In this document: piece after piece, positions 22,383 to 35,565 of the stretch | How positions within the stretch are numbered: the first letter of the stretch is position 1 | Layout of the letters: each line of letters starts with the position of its first letter | Source of the DNA: Rhinopithecus roxellana | Lineage: Eukaryota; Chordata; Mammalia; Primates; Cercopithecidae | NCBI RefSeq assembly: GCF_007565055.1 | Contig: NC_044558.1 | Location: 125,538,235 to 125,602,234, forward strand | DNA: 64,000 nt | Direction of reading: 5' to 3' | The notes under the pieces: generated by a model | The model's database searches: none | Told to the model about the DNA's origin: nothing | What the model saw: the letters and a program-made list of their open reading frames with translations, nothing else | Made by a program: the position numbers and the translations under genes

Positions 22383-25300
22383 GGAGAGCTGTCAAAAAAG
22401 GCTTCTTAGAATTAGTACTTGAAATGAGTAGCTTTATCAACTGAAGCAGACAGTGAAAACTGTAAAGTTCTCCTGGAAAATGAGGCAACGAAAGTAAGGC
22501 ATTGGGCTATGAAGTAGCTTGGGACATCTAGGCTAAAAGCAATTTTGTGCTATTGAAAAAGAAAAGAGAGTCAGTCAAAATGAATTTGAGAAGGCCTGCA
22601 GGATCCGACTCTTTTCAAGTGTGGCAGTGTATGCCATTTGAGGAATGTAGAATTTAGGAAATGGGAAGGTTATGATAAAGTTCAAACAGAGGATAACATG
22701 CTTATATTTAATTTTTAGCATCACAATTCTGGAATAAGTATGGAAAAGTGGACTTAGCACTTCTTTTCCAGTATCTGGCAGACTAAGAGTTATCCAAACA
22801 ACTTTCTCCATTGATACAACTACAGTGTCAAATAAAATATAATAAAAATATAACATTGTTAACAAACAAGAACAATAATTTTGAAAGAGAAAAATGAAGA
22901 TATCCTAGAGATAAGCAAGTGTTAGTGCCAACTTAAGCCCTAAGTATAGTATAGTTGCCAAAAAAAAAAAAAGTCTTGCGTTGTTACCTAGGTAATACCA
23001 AAGGACAGACGATAGGAGATAAGTATTTAGCTTTCACTTTTGTGCATGATGGAGTAGTTTGAATCTAACCAATCTTCAATTTAATAACAATTACAAAAGC
23101 AGAGAGGGGGCACATAGCCACTTGATGACACTGGGGAGCAATTAGGAAATGGAGTTAGGAAACAGAGTGACTGTAATGCTTGAAACAAGAGAAACATACA
23201 ATAGGCTCCACACTGATCCCCATTTGTCCTTGAGGTGACCTTCCAGTTTCTTCCATTCTAGTGACACAAACAGAGATGAGTGGTCTTGTTGGTCTGAGGA
23301 GACAACAGTTTGGAATTCACAGGTGCCAGAAGACTTGGAAATCAGAGAGCAAAATCCTGAGGCAACAGGACCAGAAGCTTGACATTTGGAGAATACATTA
23401 AATATTTGTATTTAACTTATGCCTAAGAATTAGAGGAAGGTTTTCTCTGGAGTCAACAGAGTGATTAGTGGTAGTTACAACGGAATCCAGCTGTGCTGTT
23501 CACCATCAGCAGGTCAGAGGTATTGTTTCCTGTAGACCTTACTTGGAATTTATGGGAAGTTGTCAGGAGGTCATTTAGGAGGGTTTTCTTCCAGAGGAAG
23601 TGTCCTCAGCCTAAAGAAGAGAATCACTGGAAGTAAGGTAGTAAAAGAGCATTCCAGAGGCTGTGCATTGTCCTTTAAAACTATAAGAATGTTTCTGACA
23701 CTAGAGACCAACTTCCAAATATTGGAAAATATCTCCACACACAAAAAAAGACAGGTTTAAATACCTGTGAAGCCTGGAGAACTCCAATATCCAATCACAA
23801 GGCGATTGAGGCACTTTCTGTTCTGCACTTTTCCACTCTCGCTACAATTCCCTCTCACTCTGCTTGGACTCTGCCATGTAAGAAGTCTCCCTATCCTGTG
23901 GCCTCTATGCTGGAGAGGAAACATATAAGCTCCTCAGTTAACTGCCCACCAATTTTTAGCCAACAGCCAAGATTAATGGCAAGCTCTACAAGTGAGTCAT
24001 CTAGGATATGTATCTAGCATAGTGGGCTCTAAAATACTGCAGCCTCAGCTACCGTCTGACTACAATGACTGAGATATCAAATACATGAACAGTGCAGGCA
24101 AGGCTTCTCCAAATGTGTGACCTATAAAATCATGCACAAAACAGTTTTTTAATCACTAATTTTTTGAGGAAGTTTTGTACATCAGTAGTAATTAGAACAA
24201 GAAATCTCTGATCATCTGGATTATTCAGGAAATATTTGCTACCCATTGATGTTAAAGTTAGTCATATGATTCACTCTGGCCAAAGAAAAGACGTGAAATG
24301 AACTTGTACATTGGATTTTGCTTTCTTGCATCTCTGACTTTGTAATGAGAAAACAGTTGTGCCCCTTTCGATTGGACCACAGAATTAACACATTAGTAGC
24401 AGCAAGGACCCAAGCCCACGCAGACATACAGCCTGAAACACAGCTACCTATTCGATGCAAGTCTGCAGACATTAATAGTAATTTCTTACTGTTTTATTTC
24501 AATGAGATTATGTGATTGTTAGGCAGGATTTTTGCAACAATAGTTGACTGGTAACAGAACTCAATCTGAAAACAATATACATGTATTATTTGGAGTGGAG
24601 TTAAAAATCAGATGGGGGAAAACTATGGGTCAGTTAAGGTAATGAAGCAATGATGACTTAAAGCTTGTGATTTGGGAAGGTTCCTACAAGAATTGTAGCT
24701 ACCTTTAAAAACTTACAACTTCTTCTTTGAAACAAAGGGAAGAAAGCAGTGATTCCAGAAAGCGAGACAGCTTTGAAAGAGGGCTGGGTTTCTAGGATAA
24801 AGGTTATAGACTGCGCATGATCACAGGAAACTATTGACACACATTTTAAATTTACCCAGAGAAGATATTACAATTCATGGCAAGCAAAATATACTGGGGA
24901 CTCTAGCTAGTGACCTCATCTACATTCCGCTAGCTATTACATTTTTCTATCGGAAAGGTACATATTGTTGTAGCTCACAGACATGAAGCCTGATCTCATG
25001 TGGACTCTCCAACCTCCTCTTTATCTTAATTAAGGCAAGAAACTCTACTCTTTCCCTACTTTTGTAAGGTCAGAATATAGGCTGCATAACCATATTCTGT
25101 AACCAGTAATTGAACACATTTGTGTTATAATTATCCAGCACTAGTTTTAAAACTGACCATTAGACAGTCATAACTGTATTATGGAAGGTCTTTGCTACCA
25201 TTAACAGATTGTAATTTCGTTCTTTGAAAGGGTAGCTTGATTTTAAGAGTAGTTGTCCTGAGAGAACTATTTTTTTTTTACTTCTTAAACAAGTCTTGGG

Positions 25301-27555
25301 ATTTTCCTATGCTAAGAAATAACAGATCCTCTCTTAAATATGAAAGATGGCTTGAATGACCCATTTGTAAATGTTTGTGTTCAACTATAAAATACTTCCA
25401 TTTGCAAGAGCTCAGACAGCTGCCCCCTGACTAATCAAAACTTAATTGTAGTAAAACTGAATATGCTAATTTTTTATTTTTGCATGTTAATTTTCATAGT
25501 AACACTACATAAATACCATGTTTTTACTTTAGGGCCTTTTATACTGACAGGGACTACGAGAGGGTTAATTTGGTTTTGTTAAAATAAGTAGACCTTACCT
25601 AATAGGACTTACTCCGGTCTAAAATTTTCTATTACCTAATTTCCTTTTAACCTCATTTATGGGCCTAATTATCAGAAAAAATATACACATAAAAAAATTT
25701 AGTGCAGCCTAAATTTAGTGCAGGGGCCTTAAATTATATTTGGATCAATATGAAAAAGCCACAAGAGAAAAAAAGAGATGGCCCTATGATGACAATAAAG
25801 ATGGTTTCAGTGTGTGTTCATATTTATTATTTTGAAAACTTGGGATCATTTAATTAAGTCACCTTATCTTTTGCCTTAAATTCTTAAAAAGACAGCCATA
25901 TTAATCTGGCCAAAGAATTACTTTGGAATTTTAAAAGTCTATTGATTTTTTTTTCTTCTAAAATCTCTTCAATGAAATCTATCCTTGGAGAATTCTATAA
26001 AAAGAGCAAAAGATGTCTTTGCAGTCTTGGCTCTTTCAGACACTTGGCAGTTTAATGACTCATTGTACTTATAAATGTCTCTGATTAAGCCCTTTTATTT
26101 TTATTCTGTAATTTAATTTATAACACTACATTTCACACAAAATTTTCTCATCCCTGCTACCTGATTTACTCACCACTAAGTATCCACTTATGGAGCTGAT
26201 AGTCTCAAAAACATCAGATATGTTTTCTCTGCTTGGCCTCTGATAATCTTCCATAATACATCTGTTCTTTCAAATGAACAGTGATGTGATTTTTTGCGTG
26301 TAAGATGTATTTAATATGGTGTGTGAAATCATTTAACTAAAAGTCAAACTTCAGTTGCAGATGCACTGATATTGATAAATATTACTAAAGAATGACAGCA
26401 AATATTAAGTGTATCGCTTAGCACAACTTTATTTGGATCTTGTAGAGTGATGTAACATTGAATTGACTGTTTGTTTATTGGGGCATTAAAGTTTCCCAAA
26501 GTATAGTTTGTTATAGCAGATCAGAAATTGTGCAAATATGATTTTATATAGTATTCTTTTTACTGAGTGTTCAAATATACTGAGTGTGCTTCAAACTGAA
26601 GCACAAGTTGCAATAGACATGAAATTATGACACAAATTGCCAGACCAAAATATAATTTTCCAAAGAATAGCTATGAGACTTGGTTCGAAGACCAGTCAGT
26701 TCACCTATAGCTAAACCCCCTCACCTATTTTGAGAAAATAAAATAATCAAAGAAATTTCACAAATAAGTTTTCTTTGGTGAGGGCTTTTGCTTCACCTTT
26801 GAATCGGGTGTATGACTCCTACCTGGAAAATCTAGAGAACAAGGAATGTTTCAGTGGCAGATCCAAGGAATACCATTGCCATGGGATAGTTCTGCACTCT
26901 AGCAGTTTTCAGACTGTTACATAAATGTTTCCCAGGGATGAGAGTCTTGCATACTGGGGAGCAGAAGGAAGCTGGAGCTGTGACTCTTTATACCTGGGGA
27001 CTGAGGAATGGGTCACAAATAATCAGCCACATCAAAAAACTTCAGGGGAGAGGGACCCAGCAGATATCCCTCCTGAAGGCCAGGAAGAGTTCTCTTTAAC
27101 TATCTGCCAGACCCCAGAAGCTAGAAAGGACCTACAAATGAAGATTACCCCATTACTTTCCCTCTCCTCCCTCCCTCTATGCTGGATGTGATGGAAGACA
27201 GAATTGAAGCTGTGGAGAATCCACCTGAAACACAAAATATATTACAAGATTTCCACAATTATCATATTAGTACAAATTCATTTTAATAAATGTCAGGGCT
27301 CAGACTTAACTGGAGCTTCAAATCAAATGAATAGTAATTTGCTTTTCATAAGGGTTTTGATTCAACAGCCATTGAGTATTAGCTTTTGAAAAGGAGCACT
27401 ACGTCTTACATGTTTGTTCTTCCCCTGATTATGCCTAACACGAAATAGATTCACCTTTAAGTGTTTGGTAACTGATCCACTCGTGGAGGCAAAATGTGGT
27501 TTAGAATAACTAAACATTCAAAATGGTAAAAGTTCATATTTCTAGTTTATATATA
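22382..27555. other. Long unclassified stretch
   Basis: No gene or clear repeat over about 5 kb. 24240-24550 has a layout reminiscent of an old LTR or MER element ('tttttgcaacaatagttgac' near its end), but I cannot assign it. 26925-27191 holds an 88-codon plus-strand frame in a less AT-rich block without family resemblance. Long AT-rich runs at 25400-26600 match nothing I know. This is the largest part of the window not explained by repeats. Confidence 0.4.
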
Positions 27556-27560
27556 TGCTA

Positions 27561-27715
27561 CGAGGGAGGTTATTATTTTCCCCAGATTCAGAAAAGGAAA
27601 TCAATGCTGAGAAACTTTAGTTTCCCCAAAACACATTTCTGGCAGAGCTAGAAGTGAACATTAGCTCGACTGACTTCAAAGTCTACCCCTTTTCCACCAC
27701 ATTGCATCAGGCATA
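27561..27715 (-). mobile_element. MIR SINE, antisense
   Basis: 'gaggttattattttccccag' followed by 'gaaaaggaaatcaatgctga', 'ggcagagctagaagtgaaca' and 'gactgacttcaaagtctac' matches the complement of MIR in the right order over about 150 bp. Confidence 0.8.
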
Positions 27716-27969
27716 GTGAGCCAAATTAATTAAATTACAAACCTACATATGCACGAATGTAGCAAATTAGAACAAAATCAAGCTGATCGTATAACATCCA
27801 GCTAGGTGCCCTTACAATATCTTTGATAAAACACAAAACCAAACACCAATGTCCCTCGGAGCTTACCCATTTCATTGGCTTAAACAAAAGTACGTTTTAA
27901 TTTGTGTGGTTTGTTACAAAACCAAGAAAATTATGGAACTAATTTGCCTTACAATATTTGTAACAGATA

Positions 27970-28170
27970 GAATCCATTCATTCACATCTGTATTCACTGA
28001 TTTATTAAGTATTTGTTAGGTCAGCTATGTGCCCAGCACATAATTCTTTTCTCTAGAATTCAGCTGTGAACAAGATAAAAATCCCTCTTTTCATGTAACT
28101 TACATTTTTATGGGAGAGGCAGACAATAATCATAAATAAATAAATAAGCAAATAAGATTTTTAAGTGGAA
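27970..28170 (-). mobile_element. L2 LINE 3' end, antisense
   Basis: 'tccattcattcacatctgta', 'atttattaagtatttgttag', 'tatgtgcccagcacataatt', 'gctgtgaacaagataaaaat' and 'gggagaggcagacaataat' are the complement of the L2 3' terminal region, in order. It is an ancient mammalian LINE. Confidence 0.8.
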
Positions 28171-30739
28171 TTCAACTTAATAAAAGTCTTCCATTTAATA
28201 GATATTTTCAAAAACAGAAAATCATATTTAAATAAGTTTTAAAGCAGTTTTTTATTATTTAAGGGTTAAAAGTGTTGATTCATTGATTATATATATTTGA
28301 TCTTACTGAGAGAAAAGTACTAAAAGACAGTGCCTTCATATTATTCATGGATACTAAAATACTTAATATTCTTAGCAGCAATATCTTAAAAGACCACAAG
28401 ATGGTGACATTACTCTATACACACAAATCTGACTGAAACGGTATAAACCTTCAGTTTTCCCAAAGTAGAACCTAAAGGTTTTACTATTCTAAAAACAAAT
28501 ATAGGATTTCAAAAGCAACTGTTGCAATTATGTTAAATAATGATTTTCCTATTTATATTTTTTAAAATCTATGAGCTATTTTAAAACAGCACTATGACTA
28601 AGTGAATCAACCAGAGATTTGGCAAACATTAAGGTTTCACTCTTAAAATTTGCTACCCGAATTATGGTGGCTTGTCTGTTACACTCACATACAAATTTTT
28701 TTCTCATCGTGGATTCGCCTTTTTTTGGACTTCCTTTGGTTGTCCTCGATAACAAATTGTAGAGTGGTTAAGTAGTTAAGTATATATCAAAACAACAAAA
28801 TATCTTCACATCAAAAGAGATTGTTACATTGATGGTTTCTGTTTATATTAAATTACTTGTTTCAGGATGATATTTATAATTGTCATCAGCTAAGAATTCC
28901 AGTTAGAAAAACATTCCAAAATAAATATGTCTCCTCATTACATCGGATGTGTTCTTTTGTCTATTTATTGAATTGTCTGCATCAACTCCACATCCTACTT
29001 CACTCCTTACCTTCTCCTCTGAATCATAGAAGAATCCCTTTCTGAGATGGTCCTGCGGCAAAATCTGACAATGGGAGACTCTCAGTTGAGATCTGCGAAG
29101 AAAAGAGATAAACCCTCTTTTTGCAAACAAGGGATATGGATAAGTAGCAAATGAGAGGTTTGCAGCAATATCCAAAACAATTTCTGTAAATCATGCATCT
29201 CAGTGCTTACAGGCACCTGGGATCTGCAGGTTTTCCCAAGATTGTTCACGGTAATAACATTTTGTATGGGGGTTCTACAGATTTTGCATTTGAGTGTTGT
29301 AGGCAGCTGAAATCATTGCCTGCAATGTAATTTTTATAACCTCTAGCAGCAACTTTTCTGACCTTTACTCCCCAGTCCAATTCAATGGATGCATAAACCT
29401 CTAATTTCCTGTATTACAGCCAAACTTCTTGGAATACATGAAGTGCATCTGCTTTCTGCATTTAAGTCATACTAATATACTACCATAAAATTCCAAAGAA
29501 GTAAAATGAGAACAGACCATTTGAAACTGTTTCTATGTTGAAATTACCAAACTTAAGTGCATAAGATGACATAACAATTTCAGAAGTCTAGTTATAATAA
29601 TAATCACAACCAACCCTTCTGTCAAAAACAAGCAAGGGACACAGATCCATAGTGGCTGTGAATTCCTGTTGGCAGTTCTGCCAGAGAGCTTTTCTGGATG
29701 ATAAGGAGTGTTCCTTGGACTCTTATGCTTGTTTCCTGGGAGTCGTCTCCCAGTCCTTATTCTTTTTATTTTATTCTCTGGGTATTGTGTTTGTTGTTGT
29801 TGTTGTTGCTTTCTCTTCAGCTACATCTGAAAAGCAATGTTTCTTGCAAGTAGACATGTAGGAAATTTAGGCCATTGTACACCTTGAAGAGACACTCTTA
29901 ATTCAGGCTGGTTGTGCTTTAGCAGTATAATCCTCTCAAATATTATTGAAATTTTGTCCATTTTATTCATCTAAGTGTTGGAAATGTGCCAAGAGAAACA
30001 CCCACAATTATTTTCACAACAAGGCTCTGTCTAAAGTTATCAGGCTATCTTGGGTGAGCCAAACTCAGTCATTTTGCTTTGAGCCATTTTCTTCAACTGA
30101 CACATTTACTGGGATCACATTTATCCATTTAGAGTTTTTAATAAAGGGCATTATGAACACACCTTGAATTGAATTTTGCTTGTAGATTGAAATTTAATCA
30201 GTCTTTGTTGCTCAGAGTATTTGTAAATGAATCTTTAACTGTTTAGATATGCAGAGTTGTATCTTTCAGTATTGCAAGATTATCTCTAATAAATTGCATT
30301 TTCTAATTATTCGATGCTCAAGTATGAAAATACAGCTAAACTTTTATATTGTCTGGTATCCATAAACTTTGATATATTGTCTTTAATTATAATTATCCTC
30401 TTTAGAATCTACATACAAAGGTATATTGTTTTTATTATTGAATATATTGTTTTGTTTAATACTTACAACTCTGTATTTTTTAATTCCTTTTTTGTCTTAT
30501 TTTACTGGCCAGCAAACTCAGTACAATAATGAATGAAAATCATGTATTCTTTATTCATTCAATATGTTACAGACAAAACTATCAAAGTGCCAGCATTAGA
30601 TATGAGGTTGGCAATAGGTTTTCACACAAACATTTTATAAAGAAAGTTTCTCTCCGCTCATAGTTAAAACAAAAAAAAAATTGATTGCCCAATATAAACT
30701 CAGCTTTCTCATTGATATATTATGCTTTTAAACATAGTA
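28171..30739. other. Unclassified intergenic DNA
   Basis: No gene or named repeat. 28860-29175 and 29640-30170 are more balanced in composition and contain short frames, but nothing recognisable. A (GTT)n run followed by a pyrimidine-rich tract and AG at 29790-29820 looks like a splice acceptor in isolation, with no exon to support it. Confidence 0.4.
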
Positions 30740-31139
30740 TGATGAGAGTTTTTCTAATATTTTGTGAGGATATTTGCATTTCTATGTTAAAGTAAAATGG
30801 GCCTATGATGTTTACTTCTTGAAAAGTCCTTGTCAGGATATTGTATCAAGGTTTTGCTGCTCTCATTAATGAGTTAAAAAGCTGTTCCTCTTTTCCTATT
30901 CAATGAAAGTCTTTAAGTTTGATATATTTTTTCCTTAAATGTTCAGTGCAATTCACTGGAAATGTCTTGAAATTTTTGAATTTTTGAAGATCTTACATTA
31001 TGGTTTCATTCTGTATCAGTTTTTAAATCGAGATTTTCCCACCTCTTTTTATTTGTTTTGGTAAGTTCTATATTTAAATAAATGCACATGTTTTATCTAA
31101 CTTTCCAGATTTATTAACCTATACTTGTTCATAAAATTA

Positions 31140-31174
<35 letters not shown>

Positions 31175-31830
31175 AGACGGAGTCTCGCTCTGTCGCCCGG
31201 ACTGGAGTGCAGTGGCCGGATCTCAGCTCACTGCAAGCTCCGTCTCCCAGGTTTACACCATTCTCCTGCCTCAGCCTCCCGAGTAGCTGGGACTACAGGC
31301 GCCCGCCACCTCGCCCGGCTAGTTTTTTGGTTTTTTTTAGTAGAGACGGGGTTTCACCCTATTAGCCAGGATGGTCTCGATCTCCTGACCTTGTGATCTG
31401 CCCGTCTCGGCCTCCCAAAGTGCTGGGATTACAGGCTTGAACCACCGCGCCCGGCCACAATTATCTTTATAAATGAACACCCTTTGGTGATGTCTGCTTT
31501 TATGCTCTTGATATTAATTTAAAAATGTTTTCTTTCCTCTCTTTTTCCAGATCTAGTGATCTGGAGGCTTATTAAGGCTTAGTGACTTTTTTTGAACCAA
31601 ATTTTGCCTTATTTGATGTTTACTAGTTTGTGTTGTCTATTTCATTAATTTAATTCATTAATAATTTTATTAATTTTTTTCACTTTTACTAATTTATTCT
31701 CTTACCTTTCTTATTTTCTTATTTTGTTTTCTTTGAGTACATTTTGCTGTTCATTTATATTGTTGACCTTCAGGTTTTCCTCTTTTCAAATATTTCTATT
31801 TTAGCTATATATTTCTGAAAGAAAGGAGTC
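30740..31830 (-). mobile_element. Old L1 ORF2 remnant, antisense, split by an Alu
   Basis: Left part: 'gaggatatttgcatttctat', 'attgtatcaaggttttgctg' and 'cattaatgagttaaaaagct' match the antisense of the RT-coding part of L1. The right part after the Alu ('ccctttggtgatgtctgct', 'ggcttattaaggcttag') continues the same element further 5'. It is highly diverged with no frame. Confidence 0.65.
31144..31456 (-). mobile_element. AluY of Old World monkey type (AluYR-like), antisense
   Basis: The T-run at left is followed by near-consensus young Alu sequence. Diagnostic words on the plus strand are 'gtggccggatctcagct', 'cacctcgcccggctag', 'gtttacaccattctcc', 'caccctattagccagg' and 'ggcttgaaccaccgcgcc'. 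In sense these correspond to GATCCGGCCAC, CTAGCCGGGCGAGGTG, GGTGTAAAC, CTAATAGGGTG and TTCAAGCC, changes I associate with rhesus/baboon AluYR lineages and not with human AluY. Flanking 'aattatctt' (31135-31143 and 31459-31467) is the target duplication. Low divergence fits a recent insertion. Confidence 0.88.
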
Positions 31831-32435
31831 AGAGGAAAAAGAGCTGTCAAAAATTAAGTGATGAGCTATGTAATAATGCTAAAGAGGTCAAGTAAGATAG
31901 GAAGAACTATTCAATGCACTTGATAATAAAAATTGCTGTGTACTCAGAAATATTTTAATGAGATAACTGATAATTCGATTATTGCTTCATCCATGATTAA
32001 ATTCACTCCTTTTCTAGCAATCAAGCCTTGGCCCTAGATGGAAAATTCCAAAAGGTTATCAGTGGCCTCATTCAAAGCAAACCCTTGTCTCAGTAATGTT
32101 TGTTATCACCATATTTCTACTTTATTTGCACTAAATTGTTTGGCATAGAATTTTGTGGTATAGAAAAGTAAATCAATATAATTTTCTGAGCATGTTGGGA
32201 ATATTCTCAATAAAGCAATTCTAAATATATTCAGAGTCTTTAAGTAAAAAATTTTATTTCTATGAATTAAAAATTCAGAATTATCTGTAATATTTTATGT
32301 TTGGGAATATTTATTGACTATGTTAAATCAAATTTCTAAACATATTAGAGCTTAAAATGCAATAATATCATATTAACAATTAAAATCTAGATGAATATTT
32401 AGGCAACATGTAAAAATTTTACAATGATCTGTCTC
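31831..32435. other. Unclassified AT-rich DNA
   Basis: No gene or recognisable repeat. It separates the antisense L1 from the MaLR-like LTR. Confidence 0.45.
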
Positions 32436-32690
32436 TGTGATCTGAATGTGTCCTCTAAAATTCATATGTTGAAATTTGATTGCCAATGTAATGCAAATAA
32501 GTGAGGCCTTTAGGAGGTCGTTAAATCATGAGGGAAGAGTAATCATGGATGGAATTAAGGATCTTATTGAAAAATGTGAGGAAGTGGGTTTGCTCCCTTT
32601 TGCTCGTCTGCCATGCAATGACAGAACGTTCATGCACTTTTGCCCTTTCCAGCCCTTTCAAACTGTATTTCTTACAGTTTGATATTAGGG
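32436..32690 (+). mobile_element. MaLR LTR fragment (MLT1/MSTD-like)
   Basis: 'ctctaaaattcatatgttga' followed by 'gaggcctttaggaggtcgtt', 'aaatcatgaggg' and 'tctgccatgcaatgacagaa' follows the order of MLT1/MSTD LTRs. The 3' third is missing or unrecognisable. Short open frames over it are artefacts. Confidence 0.65.
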
Positions 32691-32879
32691 GGAAAAAATC
32701 TTCATTTTCTTATCTCTTGTGCATGTTCACAAGACATGTATAAACATATTCATCCCTACCTTGTTGATAATAAAAGTGAGAAGGCAAGAAAAAAACACCA
32801 AAATTCTCACAAATAGAACAAAAAATGCTAAAACTTATATACTAAAGTATTTTACAGCTGCAAAAGAATTTTATGCAAA

Positions 32880-32966
32880 CATTTAACAAGTATTTATTGA
32901 TGTGCTATTGTGTGCTAGGTATTATTCTAAGTGCTGAGGACAATTAACAAAACACACAATTTCTGT
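32880..32966 (-). mobile_element. L2 3' end fragment, antisense
   Basis: 'tttaacaagtatttattgat', 'gctattgtgtgctaggtatt' and 'ctaagtgctgaggaca' are the complement of the L2 3' end. The tandem duplication that follows may extend the L2 inward. Confidence 0.65.
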
Positions 32967-33202
32967 ATTCTTATAATCTATGTTATAGTAAGCGAATATA
33001 GAGTATGTGAAGAAAAGAATAATCTGTTTATTTTTAAATGATACACAATGTAGAGAAACACTAAAGAATGAACAGAAGTACAGACTATTCTTACAATCTG
33101 TGTTATGGTAAGGGAATATAGACTATATGAAAAAAGAATCGATTTTTTTTTTTAATGACACACAATGTAGAGAAACAATACAGAATGAAAGAGGTGCAGA
33201 CT
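32967..33202. repeat. Tandem duplication of a ~120-bp unit
   Basis: Copy 1 at 32967-33086 begins 'attcttataatctatgttat' and copy 2 at 33087-33202 begins 'attcttacaatctgtgttat'. Both continue through 'gaatatagagtatgtg'/'gaatatagactatatg' and 'acacaatgtagagaaaca' to 'cagact'. The copies differ by scattered substitutions and a few indels, so the duplication is not recent. Confidence 0.9.
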
Positions 33203-33934
33203 TGTGCAGCAGAAGTAGTGGAGGTGGCTAAATTAGAGCTCAATATTAAACCTTCACATCAATATTGAATCACAGAAACAAATTACATAAAGTTAAACAC
33301 GGTCTAATAATATTTATGTAAAATTTTAAGCTTGTGATATTATACATATTTATAGAACATCTATGCAAAGGAAACGGAAATACATTGTAAAAATTTGAAA
33401 GCATTTATCAGGTTAGTAAGCACTGGATTCATGAGAGTGGTTACATCTCAGAATAGCAAACTACAGGACTGGGTTTAGTTAAGGAAGACTTCAACTCTAT
33501 CTGGGGTGTTTAACCTCTCCTCAAACAATATTTGAAGACATGACATAATTATTAGATACTGCTGAGTGAAAGATATTAATATATGAGTGCTTATTACATT
33601 GTCCTCTTTTGTTTCAATATTTCAGTTGTATTTTGTTATAAAATCTTTATTAGCACCATGCTCTAGCTAACTGAACTAACCAGCCAAGCTTATTTTGTAA
33701 TATAAACTTTAAAAGAACTAAATTTATGTATGCAGGTTTTTGGGTAAGAGTGTGATTAGAAGTTTCTACTTGTTATTATACATTATTTAAAGTTTATACA
33801 AAGATATGAATTGTTATTTCATTTGCGATCTCAAATTGATTGAACTAATGAGCTTCAAGGGGAGGTAAAGGGAGAACAGACAGTCCCATATGAACAAATC
33901 AGAACATTATAACCATAGTAGCACTAAATACTTG
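33203..33934. other. Unclassified AT-rich DNA
   Basis: No gene and no repeat I can name. Confidence 0.45.
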
Positions 33935-34055
33935 TATAATGCATGCCATGTATGGTGTACTCTTTTCATTTTACTTTTGTTAACCTGTTTAAGTCCCACT
34001 GTAGCCTATGAGGTAAATGCTACTCATGTCCCAATTTTACAGGTGAGGTCATGGC
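33935..34055 (-). mobile_element. MIR SINE fragment, antisense
   Basis: 'tgtagcctatgaggtaaatg' followed by 'cccaattttacaggtgagg' and 'ggcagagctgtgtatgtaa' matches the complement of MIR. Confidence 0.6.
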
Positions 34056-34369
34056 AGAGCTGTGTATGTAAAGCACTCACTAAAATCCTCAGGAAACATT
34101 AATCGCTAAAGAATGGTCATATTTATTATTGATATTGTCATTGTTGCTGGTGCGCAGATCATGTTTTCTTTAGCACTGATCTTTTGGTGTCGAGGCCCAT
34201 TAAGGAAAACAAAGAATAATCAGGCTGACAGAATTGTAAAGGAAATATCTTTTTTTTTTTTTACCATAAATTCCTGATAGCTCATAAAATATGTAATTTC
34301 TTTTGTTTTGATACGTGAAAAGAAAAAAAATGTGTTTATCTCTTGATTCTCACTAATACCTTTCCATAT

Positions 34370-34860
34370 GTATCAGCTCCTGTACTACTACAGCCCAGCT
34401 CTTTTCCAATCCATTCTCCACACTGCCATCAAGTAGTTTTCTATCCTGTCAATCTCATTAACACTCTTCTTTTTAAAGCCTTGCAATTGCCTACTGGATA
34501 AATGTCAAGCACTTTTTCACAGCACACAAAGGTCTCCATGAATTTGTCTCAGAATTTCTCTTCAACTTTATTGTTCATGGATACCCTTTGAAAACTTCTA
34601 CATCTGACATATCAAAGTCAGAAGTACATTGCTCAAATTTGTAATGCTATTTCATAACTTCCCGCCTTGGCAAATTTTGCTCTCTCTGCCTGAAAGTTAT
34701 AAATACATCTTTCTAAACTTAGTTCAAGAGTCTCCCCTGGAAAATCTCAAAAATAGTTAATTTATTTTCTCCATTGTCACATGCTGTATTTTGCATAGAA
34801 AAATATTTCACACTTACAATAGTTTTTACTCAAAATTATTGTCTATCTAAAACAATAATT
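34370..34860 (+). mobile_element. L2 LINE, sense
   Basis: 'cattctccacactgccatca', 'cttttttaaagccttgcaa' type words, 'ttgcctactggataaatgtc' and 'ctctctctgcctgaaagtta' follow the order of the L2 3' region (the cacactgc, aaacccttcaatggcttcc and ctctgcctggaatg blocks). It is diverged but spans about 490 bp. Confidence 0.65.
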
Positions 34861-35565
34861 CAGTTTCCATGTTATGAGAGACTATCACTATCTTTAGGAA
34901 AGAGAACATTTATTCTCATAGGTTTAAAAAATGAAAATTTACTTTTCAAGTAAAAGAATGTCAACTTCTGCCTATATTAGGAGAAACAAAATAGAATGTT
35001 TCAAAAAAATTATTGCTTCTCTGGCTTAACATGAGTGAGTGCTATGCACTGGTGATATAAAGATAAATAAGGAAGTCCTTTCCAATATTCTACAGTACGT
35101 AGAATGGCATTGAATTGTACTTGCATGTAACTCATGAAAACGCATGCTGTTTTTAGGACCTAGCATGCATGTAAATTATGACTCCACTATATCTTCAAAC
35201 AACAATAAAACATTAGGCAGTATGCACTTTCAGTCAAGTTAACTGTATGTATATTATACTCCAAGACACTACCATACATGTAACAGTAATGGATAAATTA
35301 TAAAAAGTTAAAAATTATAAAGATATCATGCAGTCAAAAAACAAAAGAAGTGCAAGACACGGGTGGGAACTGAGCTCATTATTTTAAGCCATGCAATTCC
35401 TTAAATTATTTCTTATGAAACGAAGCCAGATAAAGTTGCCATGTTCTTCTGCTATTGAAAATTATATGAAGATGCAAAATTTTCTAGTATCACTGTTGGA
35501 CAGGAAATTAGAATTGTTAATCTAAGATTTCATTCTGCACTAGAATTCCTAAACAATTGAGTGCA
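34861..35565. other. Unclassified AT-rich DNA
   Basis: No gene. It may contain further decayed L1, since the following L1 has no clear 5' limit. Confidence 0.4.

Noticed and set aside
26925..27191. 88-codon plus-strand frame in a less AT-rich block
   Set aside because: No recognisable domain, no splice or promoter context, and an overlapping minus-strand frame; treated as chance.
29780..29860. Polypyrimidine tract with AG after a (GTT)n run, suggesting a splice acceptor
   Set aside because: No matching donor, conserved frame or neighbouring exon; such motifs are frequent by chance.
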